From positions 10,372,001-10,436,000 of the forward strand of contig OX291555.1 in assembly GCA_946406115.1 (NCBI GenBank): a stretch of 64,000 nucleotides of DNA, read 5' to 3'. Below the pieces are notes generated by a model. It did not search any database. It was not told the origin of the DNA and was given only the letters and a program-made list of their open reading frames with translations. Each line of letters opens with the position of its first letter. Within the stretch, counting starts at the first letter, position 1. A program made the translations under genes and the position numbers. Of this stretch, positions 12,402-22,317 are shown piece by piece. The stretch is from Apoda limacodes. Taxonomy: Eukaryota; Arthropoda; Insecta; Lepidoptera; Limacodidae.

Positions 12402-15400
12402 ATGGCTGATAAACCTAAAGTAGATCTGGGGCTTTTGGAAGAGGACGATGAATTTGAAGAATTTCCAGCTGAGAGTAAGAACAAAAATTTCATATCCGTA
12501 TGAAACTCAGCAATGCTAATATAACAATATTTATTACTTTTCTTATATTAGACTGGGGTACTGAAGACGCTGATGATGAAAACGTATCTGTATGGGAAGA
12601 TAATTGGGAGGACGACATCGTGCAGGATGATTTCAACCAGCAATTGAGGTTAGAAAATTATGATAGTCATTTAACATTTTTTCCAAGTATGACATTATGT
12701 TCATATTTTTATTTTATTCCATTTTACATTTCAAAAATTACATTTTTTGAGAAGAATTAGTGTTATAATAAATGAAGGAAGACTCATTTAAGTTGTCTTT
12801 TGTTTGTTGACATTTAAATGCATTATAATACATGATGTACTTATTGTCAATAATCAAACTATAGAGAAGATCCAAGATTAATATAGATGTTTCATACAGA
12901 TTTATGTCTTTTTAACTATGTTAGATTATGGCAGACGCTATATTGATGCCAGCAACAAAAGTCACCTTTACTAGATTATTTTTGATCAATGGCATATAAT
13001 TGCTGATATTTTGATTTTGATAGCCACTGTGCCTCAGTGGGTATTTACCTGCCTGCTGTATCAAGGAGTATGGGTTTGATTACTGCACAGGGCCAACATT
13101 CAACTGATGAACATTTGTTTTTCTCTTGAGTCTATGTGTTTTGTATGTATAATATGTATGTATTTAAGAAAAAAAAAACAAAAAAATTAATGTATTTGTA
13201 GCTTGCCTTGCTTTGTTTTCAAAATTCAAATTCAATTAATATCTTGTTCTGTACACCCTTATACCACCCTTTGGATGTTACAGATGTTAGGGGGACGAGG
13301 AACAAGTTCACATGAGACCATTTCAACAGAATAGTACTGTAGATATTGGTTACAATATTGTAGTTATATCCAGTACAATATTGTATTTATTAAGTAGGGT
13401 GATATTTGATAGGCAAATATTATTGGAAATAGATGTTGGTTGTTGCATCAAGGTGTTTTGAATTCGACTTTTTAAATTTTTAGCCGAGGTTATTCAACTT
13501 TATTTGTCTTGCAGTGACATGTTACAAAATCTCAAGGATAATTATAGTTACTTGTAGCCATTTTCTTAATTTTTGGTGTATTTTGCCAAGCAGTATTAAC
13601 AATAACAGGATGGCCACTTTCTGGAAAACTGAGCTTCCATACTCTGAGCTGTCACATATAAGTACTAATGGTTTTTTTAGATTATAATGTACTAGAGTGG
13701 TATCAAAAGACAAAAACTGTTTTGCAGAGTTGAATGCATTATGTTCTCTTTCGGTCCAGTACCAATCTTGTGATTTCAAAACAACTGATGAAGTGGGTCA
13801 AGAATTGTAGCTATATGAGGTATGAATTGTTCATAAAAATTGTATAACCCAAGAAAAGCTTGTAGTTCACGGACATTCTTAGGTTCTGGTTTCTTCATAA
13901 TTGATTCCATTTTGCTGGGTGATGGGTGACTACCTTCTGCTGGCCTTAACGCCAAAATCCAATCTATGTACGGTGTACAAACCCTTGCAGGTATTAAGTG
14001 TCAATAACTGAGCTGTCTTTTTATCTACGGTCACTTGTGTGTAGGCTCTGTCTAAATTAAGTATTGTAAAGAACCTTCCTCCTCCTATGGTAGCGAAAAC
14101 TTCATTATCCGTTGGCATTAGATATGTGTCTGTCTTACTGGTCTGCCTGGTTTACTGTGCTTCGGTAATCTCCGCATATGCGAATGTCTCCATTTTTCTT
14201 AACGATGGGTACAATTGGAGTTGCCCACTCCCAAAATGATACAGGCTTTAATACTCCTTCACTTACCAGGCGGTCAAATGATTGCATATGGTACTGGTCG
14301 GGCTATGAGAAATTCAGGCGTAGCTCCGGCTTTAAGATGAATTGCCACTGGATTTCCCACATAGGTACCAAGTCCCTTATTAAATGTGTTTTTATGTTTT
14401 TCAATTGTCTGATCTGTTTCTGTGCGCCAATCACGGCCCAAGAGATTAGGTCCGGTACCTTTAGCCACCATGACATTTAATTCACAAGAGATATCTCTGT
14501 ATTTTACCTGCACCGTTGCTTGTCCAAGAAGAATCACTGGTGTATTAGTCCAAGTGCGTAATGTCAATGGAGTTCTCTTTAATGAACAGTGTCTTGGGTC
14601 TGTCCCTATGGATATGGATTGCCATGCTTGCTCATTAACTAATGAAAAGTTTGCACCAGTATCTATTTGCATAATAACGGGTGTGCCTTCTAATAGCACA
14701 GTCACTTCATAAGGGGGTATTTTATTTCTGACTTCCATATTGTAAATCCTATTTAAATAATCCACATTCAGATCTTGAGTAAAATTAATGCTCTTACTAT
14801 TTATTTTCTTTTTAGAAATGCAAGCTTTCTCTAAATGCCCTTTTTTTTATAAAAATTACATACTGCATTAATAAAACGACACTCCCCTGCATGTTGGTCA
14901 CCACATCGATAACAAAATCTAGTGTTCTTCTTAAAAATGTCTCATAAACTTGTACACCACACACTGTGAAGAAATTAGCTCTTTTTGAATTGTCATTTGT
15001 AATTCCATATGCTTCAAAGCAAAACTTTAACCTTTCAATGTAATTGTCCCAGTTGTCAGTTTTTGGACTGAATTCACGAAATTTGTCTGCTTTATTTTCC
15101 ATATTCTTAACTGTTTTCCTCGTTGCCAATGTTATGTTTATTAAAACACAATTTGCAATATCTAGTTTAATGTGCTAGGTTGCCATTACAGAGCAGATGT
15201 GTCCTATGACACTTATTAAATCTACCTAATTTGTTATATCTTTTATTACAACAGTTATACAAGTAACTACCTACAGCTTATACATAAAACATGTGGAGTA
15301 TGGATTTCAAAGTAAAGGATTTTTCAATATAGAAGTTTCGACTTAATTTATTATGAGAAAATGATTGCATTGATGCGATTCAAAAAGTGGACTTTGCAAA

Positions 15401-18400
15401 CAGCTCGGAGAATAAAAAGTTAGAGGCACTCATACAGAATTTAATTGTTAGGTGTGTTGCCGACAGCCATATTGGTTATGTACAAGATGAACCAACTGCT
15501 TACAACATGATGTTGAAATTAGAAAACAACTTTATAAAAAAGGGGACTAGAAGCAAATTATTTTTAAGGCGACAGCTTGCTGATATGAAATAAAGTGATG
15601 ACTCTTCCCTCTCTGATCATTTGTTGAAGACAACAAGCCTTTGTAACCAGTTTCGTGACGCGGGCAGCCCTTTGTCAGAAGAAGAAAAGAAAAAATAAAT
15701 TGAGTTAAAGACTTTATTTTGGTACATGTGCATCTTAAAATAAACTGTTAGAAGCTGAGATAGCGACGATTACGACCCGAACTTTTGGACAACTTCAATA
15801 GTAATAAGGTTGTATCTAGCAAGTTACTACCTTGTCAGTATTGAAAGGTAGTACAATTAAAAAAAAATATATAATGCAAATAAAAGACATAACAAAACCC
15901 AATAACGTGTTCACATACTTTTATTGACAATCACTAAATATTGTTAAACTATTCAATGATACAGTCTTCTATATCAGTCAAATCTAACTAAATAAATATT
16001 TTATTAATATGCATCTTATCACATTTCGTTCTTTAAACAATAATGAACATGTCTGTTTTCTACTAATAGCTTTAATACTTATTTTAGGAGGGAGATGTGT
16101 CTGTTGAAAGAACATACATAGATATACCTAAATCCTCCCTAAAAAAAGGATCCTTGTCAAAAGTATACATTAAATTCTTGTGATGATCATGATAGAATGG
16201 GGATTGCATTATTTTTTACATAAATTACAAGACAAGAATTCTTTATCACACAAAATAAATATAAACTTAGGAAATAAGAAATATTAAGTGTATAATAGTA
16301 ATAGGTGATCTTATCGCCCAATAGCGATTTCTACTAGATAACCCTGCAATATTGAAAGTAATTTAATTTTTTAAAATATATATAAACAAACTACAAAAGA
16401 ATACATAAATATAGATGTGATATATTTAATCTACGAATACATACCTACTAAATAAAACTGAAGTGCAAAATGCTTACAATTAGTTTACATTTTGTGTTTT
16501 CTGTTTCATTTGGTGAAAATCTGAAAATACAAAACTCCTCATGTACATATTCAGAAACATCAGGAAAGAAAGTGGACATTTTCTTGTTAAGCTCTTGAAT
16601 TCAAACAAATCTCAAAAAAATTTTATATGAAACTTAGAAGGCCCTGGATTCACAGAAAAACCATCTAAGGGGAGTATCTAAAAACCTAATAAACTCTCCA
16701 GATCAGTGTTCATAACCCAATTCTTTAAGTGTTATTAAATAAAATTAGGCAGGTTTGTCATCGGAAGGTGCAGTTCCGTAGTCGTTTCCTAAAACGAATA
16801 TTTAAATAAAAACTTATTATTTAACGTTCTAGAACTAACCTAAAAAAACTTTCTAAATTGTAAAGTTACTGTAACTGAATAAATAACTAAGAAAACGAAT
16901 AGTCAATATTTAAGTATGTATCTACACAAAAACTGCAATTTTTTGAAAGTGTAAATTGGCAACATTTTTGAGGTTATGTCATAATATTATAAAACTTGCC
17001 ATCATTCATAACTAAACTGCACAAAACTTCTCTCTTCATTTTAAGAATCACTAATAGTTTAATACTCAAACGCCTAAATTGTAATCCACAAAATACAATA
17101 AAGAACATACGGGGAGAAGCTGTTACTTTGTGCGTCGAATACATACATACATTGACAAATAAAACGGTTTGTAATTGAGTGAAAAAGCAGTATATCTACT
17201 TACGGTCAGACATATCTATTGTGATTTCTCGTCAAATGGACGTACGAAAATTTACTTCCGAATTTAAAAGCGAACATATTTTTATGTAAACAGACTTAAC
17301 CCACTATATGTCTATAATATTGCTGCAACTTTGCAGACTAAAACTATTAAGAGAGGTAGGGTGAATGTTCCTATTACCAGCCTCCCCCCAAATATCAGCC
17401 GGGCATGCTTTTTTCTGTGATAAATAAGAAGAAACGTGCCCTATCTTCACCTTCGGCAAGAGAGTGATACCCCTCGTGTTGCAAGTGTCCAAAAGCTATG
17501 GTGACCGCTTACCATCAGGCGGACCGTAAGCTTGTTTGCCACCTTAGTGGTATTAAAAAAAAAAAAAAAAACATTTTTCGACTGGCTATTTTAGAAACTA
17601 CTCATGCTAGTGATACTTCGATTTTACAGTTGTGTATCTTTTTTCCGGACTTGTAAATACGCCCATAGTTGTAAGTCAAATTGGACGTAACCTTAGTTAT
17701 AGCCGTGTTCGATGCAGTTATCAAAATATTACAGAGTGATCTGAGTTCATATCATAACTCTGTTCTGTGCAGAGGTAGTTATATAGGGCGAATGACCCAT
17801 ATATCAGCTCCCTAACTTTTTTTTCAACTTAAAATGGTTACTACGTTTTCATAATAAACAATAACCTAAGACTCTTACTCGTTACTTGTAGCTTGTATTA
17901 TTGAGTTTGCATTATTATGCATAAAAATGACAAGATACAAGTAAAACTATTAAAAAAAAATATTTTTGTGAATTTTGTGGTATTTTCCAAATATCAGCCG
18001 CCTTGCATGTAATAACAGCCTCATGCGTACCAAACATCAGCCTAGCATTTTTTCGTGATTTTAGATGTCTATGCTCTAAGATTTGATAGAAATATTTTTA
18101 CCATACATTTAGGCCATATGATTCGTTGCTAGTGGCAAAGAAAATTCATACTACTATTAGCTTTCATCCGCTACTTCGCCTGGGTCGGCGAAGTAGCGAA
18201 GGCTCACGTGAACCTCTGATTTAACAGAGTTAAAAAGTATTCTGTGTTAGTCTTTGTTCCTCCATCTACCCTTTACCGAAAATCAAGTAGACCCTTGCAT
18301 TGTCGACATATATAAAGCCTCCTAAGTTCAGAAATATTGCATTACAAGCAGTGTTGCGGTGATAGGCTTACCCTCTTTCATGTAGGACTAAAGTAGTTGA

Positions 18401-19981
18401 TGAAAAGAAACAGTCCCCTAATGATATTATATATTATATATGAATATATGGGGATAAAAACCGTTAAGCTATAAAGATACAAAAAGAAAAGCATAGTCAT
18501 TATATCAATTACTACAAGTCTCACTATACAAATAACTTAAACAAAATAATGGAAAAGACTTATGGTTCTGATTGTACTTCACAATTAATTTGTTATTATT
18601 TTAGTAAATAAACGACGATGTAGTCATATGAAAGCTAAGGAAGCTGTTTCTAAAGTAAGCTATACTAGATAATCATATTTTGTCATGTTATGAATAATGT
18701 CAAGCACGAAAAAGTACAATCGCAAACAAAAATTGATAATTGAGTAAAAAAATATGTGGTGGCTGATATTTGGAACAGTTCCGGTACCAAATATCAGCCA
18801 TCCCGGCTGATATATGGCACTCCATACAAACAAATGGACCAAACGTTAGCCCTCTATTAAATTCTAAATCCAGGACAAAATTTACTTAATTTTCTAATTA
18901 ACTGTACGAAATATTCATACTTGTTCCCTTAAATTATAAAGATATACCTAAGCATTAAAGTAAGTGAAATATCGCTAACTAAGTGTCCAGAAAAATCACG
19001 CGTTTTTGTTAAAATTTGCGTGTATTGGCTCAACAATTCGTGAAATGGAGATTAAAAGAACCCTAACGAAGGGATAGGAACGAGAATTGGAAGATTAAGT
19101 CGGAAATATATATTCTTTTAAAAAATAGACCATAGTTAAAGATACGGCATGTTACTTCTTATTTATCACAAAAAAATGCACACCCGGCTGATATTTAGTG
19201 GGACGCTGGTAATAGGAGCATTCACCCTAACTGATTTTTGTAAACAAAAAGTCTATTAGTTCAGGGACATTTAATGATACTTTTCATTACAATGAATGCC
19301 AATTAACGTTTACAAACACCTTTCTAAGAATGAGTGAAGTTTACAAATAACAAACATCATATTATCGTACTGCTACGAATTAAGGTTGACGTCACGCGTC
19401 TTACATCGCGCTATCGAAGTTTTTCGGTAGTTCGCATATATACCGACATACCGAAATGCGAGTAAAAAGGACAAAGGGATCTCCAGGCGTAACTCCTCAC
19501 CTGGCGGGGGATTCCCCTTTACCGCCGCTCCACAATTGGTAACCCTGAACTGAACAGATTTGAGGCACTATCCGCCGCAGCCATTCCTTCATCAGGAGGT
19601 ACACTGACCAGTTATATCAACCGTACGCTTTGCATCACAGAGCTTCATCAGGACCTATCCGTGTAATTAAACGCTGACTGTAATATACGTTATTTGCATT
19701 CCATTAAATTTTACTTGTTTTTAGTAAACACTGTTTGTCCAACAAGACTAGTTTTATTTCTGTTAATAAATACAATAAGTAAAACTCATTGGTAACCGTC
19801 AGTGTAATTTACTTGTCCTCGGAATTACTTACTAATATTTTAGTGGTTATTAGTATTATTTACTTGTAGCTACTAAAGTTTATTCTCCGTGTTCCCTTCT
19901 TCTTACATCCCCATCTAACACTTAATTCTTTCTTGTTACAGACAACAGCTGGAGAAGTTAAAAGAGAAGAATAATGGTTAA
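12402..19981 (+). CDS. SEM1: 26S proteasome complex subunit DSS1/SEM1, 3 coding exons, 69 aa
   Basis: Coding exons 12402-12474, 12552-12648 and 19942-19981 join in phase to give a 69-residue acidic protein, the usual family length of about 70. Exon 1 encodes the conserved '[17 protein letters not shown]'. Exon 2 encodes the tryptophan-rich acidic block with '[15 protein letters not shown]' and 'NQQLR'. Exon 3 encodes the basic C-terminal helix '[12 protein letters not shown]' and TAA. DSS1 is a lid subunit of the 26S proteasome. It is also a partner of BRCA2 and of PCI-domain complexes such as TREX-2, with two acidic/aromatic segments that bind ubiquitin or partner proteins. Exons 1 and 2 are 77 bp apart, but intron 2 is about 7.3 kb and full of transposon fragments. 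AATAAA at 20017 is the likely polyadenylation signal. Confidence 0.95.
13018..13190 (+). mobile_element. tRNA-derived SINE in DSS1 intron 2
   Basis: The sequence has a tRNA-like head with an A-box-like 'tgcctcagtggg' and a B-box-like 'gggtttgattactg' about 45 bases apart. A body follows ('caactgatgaacatttg', 'ttttgtatgtataatatg'), ending in an A-rich tail (to ~13190). The layout matches the common lepidopteran SINE type ('..gcagtggg..gggttcgattccc..gatgaacat..gtatgtat..'). It is diverged and probably old. Confidence 0.6.
13510..15135 (-). mobile_element. Ty3/gypsy LTR-retrotransposon fragment (gag-protease-RT-RNase H), decayed
   Basis: Read on the minus strand from 15129. A gag-like start contains '[19 protein letters not shown]', then a zinc-knuckle-like stretch with '[18 protein letters not shown]'. 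An aspartic protease follows at 14765-14274 with the catalytic motif '[10 protein letters not shown]' and the second motif 'NLLGRDW'. A reverse-transcriptase piece comes next (14118-13930, '[20 protein letters not shown]'). Last is an RNase-H-like piece (13779-13522, '[20 protein letters not shown]', '[11 protein letters not shown]'). Much of the RT core is missing, and frames shift between pieces. I saw no LTRs. The copy is internal and dead, lying antisense to DSS1 in its intron 2. Confidence 0.8.
15380..15715 (+). mobile_element. Copia-type gag fragment (UBN2-like)
   Basis: The plus-strand ORF 15387-15593 reads '[20 protein letters not shown]' and '[11 protein letters not shown]', then a stop. 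The same frame continues after the stop with a gag-like stretch ending in 'PLSEEEK'. This resembles the gag N-terminal domain of Ty1/copia polyproteins (the '..W..L...Y......L...L...KM' type). Only about 110 codons remain and the stop shows it is dead. It faces the opposite way from the adjacent gypsy fragment, so it is an independent insertion. Confidence 0.55.
15920..15925 (-). terminator. Candidate polyadenylation signal of the antisense candidate gene
   Basis: Minus-strand AATAAA followed by a GT-rich stretch ('gtatgtgaacacg', then 'gggttttgttatg'), about 820 bases after the stop codon of the candidate at 16745. The region between is AT-rich and free of recognisable transposon sequence, as expected for a 3' UTR. 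Confidence 0.35.
16745..17213 (-). CDS. Candidate two-exon antisense microprotein gene within DSS1 intron 2
   Basis: On the minus strand, ATG at 17213-17211 is preceded by an in-frame TGA seven codons upstream. After 10 coding bases comes a perfect donor (C then GTAAGT, 17204/17203). After a 415 bp AT-rich intron, the acceptor 'cgttttag' (16790-16789) opens an exon in the matching phase that ends in TAA at 16747-16745. The product would be 17 residues, [18 protein letters not shown] minus-strand AATAAA lies at 15920. Seen directly: splice consensus, phase match and poly(A) signal. Inferred: that it is transcribed. It could instead be a non-coding RNA, the last exon of a longer gene whose other exons I missed, or chance. 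I do not recognise the peptide. Confidence 0.3.
17359..19227. mobile_element. 1.87 kb non-autonomous DNA transposon with ~90 bp terminal inverted repeats and TA flanks
   Basis: The left end (17359-17449) begins 'gggtgaatgttcctatta' and runs through 'aaatatcagccgggcatgc' and 'tgataaataagaag'. The right end (19227-19136) is its reverse complement with scattered mismatches ('gggtgaatgctcctatta', 'tgataaataagaag'). Each end is flanked by TA (17357-17358 and 19228-19229), suggesting Tc1/mariner-type insertion. Inside, the sub-motif 'aaatatcagcc' or its complement recurs near 17390, 17990, 18034, 18761, 18789, 18805 and 19186, and 'gggcgaatgaccc' near 17787 echoes the terminus. No transposase was seen, so it would need help in trans. 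A LINE/SINE tail sits inside the left half. Confidence 0.75.
17470..17570 (+). repeat. LINE/SINE 3' tail repeat
   Basis: 'gtgttgcaagtgtccaaaag' followed by 'ctatggtgaccgcttacc', 'atcaggcggaccgtaagctt', 'gtttgccacc' and a long A run. The same tail occurs at 43290-43430 and, more diverged, at 40890-40965 and 47955-48005. It is a common lepidopteran retroposon 3' end. Here the A run (to ~17570) marks the end of the insertion into the inverted-repeat element. Confidence 0.6.
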
Positions 19982-20016
19982 TTCTAGTTTGTAGTAATTT
20001 ATTCTTAAGTTTTTAA

Positions 20017-20022
20017 AATAAA
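20017..20022 (+). terminator. DSS1 polyadenylation signal
   Basis: AATAAA 36 bases after the DSS1 stop codon, inside 'ttttaaaataaaacaatcaa'. The short 3' UTR suits this small gene. 20040-21370 beyond is AT-rich spacer with one imperfect inverted repeat and no gene seen. Confidence 0.7.
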
Positions 20023-20775
20023 ACAATCAATGCTATTGGAATACATAACTGTCTGTCAAAAGAATAAACAAACTTGGAAAAATAACACTTTAATAGTCAA
20101 TAAATAATTTTAAAAAGCTAATTGCAGTACTTTTATTGATCCAATGCCTTGAGAAAATCTGGAATTAACATATTAATCCAGTCAATATCCACTTTCTATC
20201 TGTAAATAATTCCGAAGTTAATGAAACTTTGCTATGTCATTAAGGTATACTCTGGGGCGTAGAATCTAAGTGTTTGCCCTCAAAGACCCTGTGCTAACTT
20301 GAATGAGGGCAAAAAACTTCAATTTTTTTCGGACTTTTTTCAGTTTTTAGGAGTTTAAAGAGTATGAGAACTAGGTTTTGAAGAAAGTTATAGAATATTA
20401 AATTTTATTAAGTCAAATGTATGTTTTGTTCCAAAACCAACTGAGATACAACAGAACAAAGTTTTAAGAAAATTTCATCATGGGCGCGCCGGGTCTAAAG
20501 AGAGTATGTACAAAACACAAAATATTTTTTTTATAGTCTATATCGTTTATTGTAAACTGCACTACTAAACAGCACTACCAGACATTCAAATATTTTAAAG
20601 TACAATCTTAAACAAAAATTCTATAAATTATGGTATATTCTACAGATTAGAAATAATACAGTTGCGTTTTGCAAATATTTTTAAGTTTATTTAATAATAA
20701 AATAGACATTTGTTAATTATTTATTTTTTGAAATTCTGCTTTCATTGAAATTTGCGTAAATGTTTAGATAATATC

Positions 20776-21010
20776 TCTTAAAATGTTTCGCTTTTTAGAG
20801 CCCTTCCTTTTTATATACTTATAGAAACCGCAATATAAAAGTTACAAAATTCTGTTTTGTGATTTTTTTTTGAAATTAACACAAAATGAAAACATTTGAA
20901 TTTTTTTTTTTTGATTTAAAATATAACAGACAAGTTTTTAATTACTTTTAGAACATGTTCTTGTTAAGTAAATATATAAGAAGAGCTCCGAGAAGCGAAA
21001 CATTTTAAGA
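20776..21010. repeat. Imperfect inverted repeat, MITE-like
   Basis: 'cttaaaatgtttcgcttttt' followed by 'agagcccttcc' near 20777-20810 is mirrored by 'gaagagctccgag' and 'aagcgaaacattttaag' near 20980-21008. The arms are about 45 bp and the spacer is AT-rich. Outer similarity ('gtgctaactt' near 20291 and its complement near 21032) hints at a larger decayed element of ~0.8 kb. Family unknown. Confidence 0.45.
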
Positions 21011-21371
21011 CCCTAGCTCGGGATTTGAAGTTAGCACTCTTCACAAAAAACTTTGCTCACTTGTTGAACAAATAACTAACTATATACGAATTGTGCCTGG
21101 GGCATATAATCTCTAGTTGTTAACACATCATTTTTAACCAGTAAGAAAAGCCCATACATCAGTTGCTGTTTAGCAACTTGAATTAATTGCTGGATGTCCT
21201 TGCCAAACGAAAATAGAATATATTTTCTAAATATTTGGTACTTTGGAACTTTTGTTTTATAATATAGTTTAAATATGGGAGGTTGTAGTTTACTTAGGTA
21301 CTCAATAATAGTTCTTGGTCGTGATGCTCACGTTTCTAACGTAAGGACGGCAAAGGCGAGGGAACTAGTCC

Positions 21372-21535
21372 TACTTTAATATCATAAATGCGAATGTAAG
21401 TTCGTTTGTTTGTCCATCCTGTCGTTAGGCAAGATTGTAGGTACTCAATTCCCGCCACGAGAGTTTTTGAGAGGAATTCCACGTCAATAACTACATTTAG
21501 AAAATGCGGAGCCGCGGGCAGATGCTAGTTTTAAA
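21372..21535 (+). repeat. Lep/Helitron-like interspersed repeat
   Basis: It runs from 'tactttaatatcataaatgc' through 'gaatgtaagttcgtttgttt' to 'cgcgggcagatgctagttt'. This is the lepidopteran repeat type that starts 'actaatattataaatgcgaa' and ends 'gcgggc..agctagt'; the terminal CTAGT is Helitron-like. Related copies are at 23555-23770 and 40963-41335. Confidence 0.5.
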
Positions 21536-21566
21536 TGAAACTTAAAAAATTCAAAATGATAAAACC

Positions 21567-21572
21567 TTTATT
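21567..21572 (-). terminator. Candidate importin alpha polyadenylation signal
   Basis: First minus-strand AATAAA that I find after the importin stop at 22318. It implies a ~750 base AT-rich 3' UTR (22317-21560) with no coding content. Confidence 0.45.
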
Positions 21573-22317
21573 ATTCTTACAAAAATATTTTTAAACCGGT
21601 ATCACATTTTTAGTTAACCAAATCAAGACCAGCTTGACTTACATTTTTAAAAAATACTTCAGAGCATTATTACATTAATTGATATTCTAGAGTAAAAATA
21701 CCTAAAATAAATACACATTATAAAAATAAAGAATATATGTTTGACGGTTTTTTAATAATAATAAACACAAGACAAAACTGTGCTGAAGGATTTCTAAGAT
21801 GAAATAGAAATAGAACCAAAATAAAGCGAACTTGCGCGAATAAAGATTGGAAATCGATTGTGCAATAATGGGGTAGGAAGAGGAAAAAAATAACTGATTA
21901 AAAACATAAATTGGGTATTTTTATCTTTGTCATTGTCTTTTGTGTTCGCATAATAGGTACTTGAGATCCGAGACATTTTTCTACATTGCATTTTAAAACT
22001 ATATAATAATCGCTCAAATATACTTATGCTAAACAGTTAAATTGATTGGTACATCGGTAGAATAGGGGACAATTGGGGCACAGTTGGAATGAAATGATGA
22101 TAAGAGAAAAATTAACACAAAATGTAATGACTAAATTTTAAGAAACTAAGAATAATATGTACCTACTGATGTATAGCAGAAGATAATTTATACATAAGTT
22201 AAAACTATTAATACATAAATTGATTATAAAGAATTTAAAAAATATAAAAAACTAAACTAAAAAACTAATCAAGTTCTAAATTTTCGTGTTAGGACAAATT
22301 TACATATTCTGTTAAAT

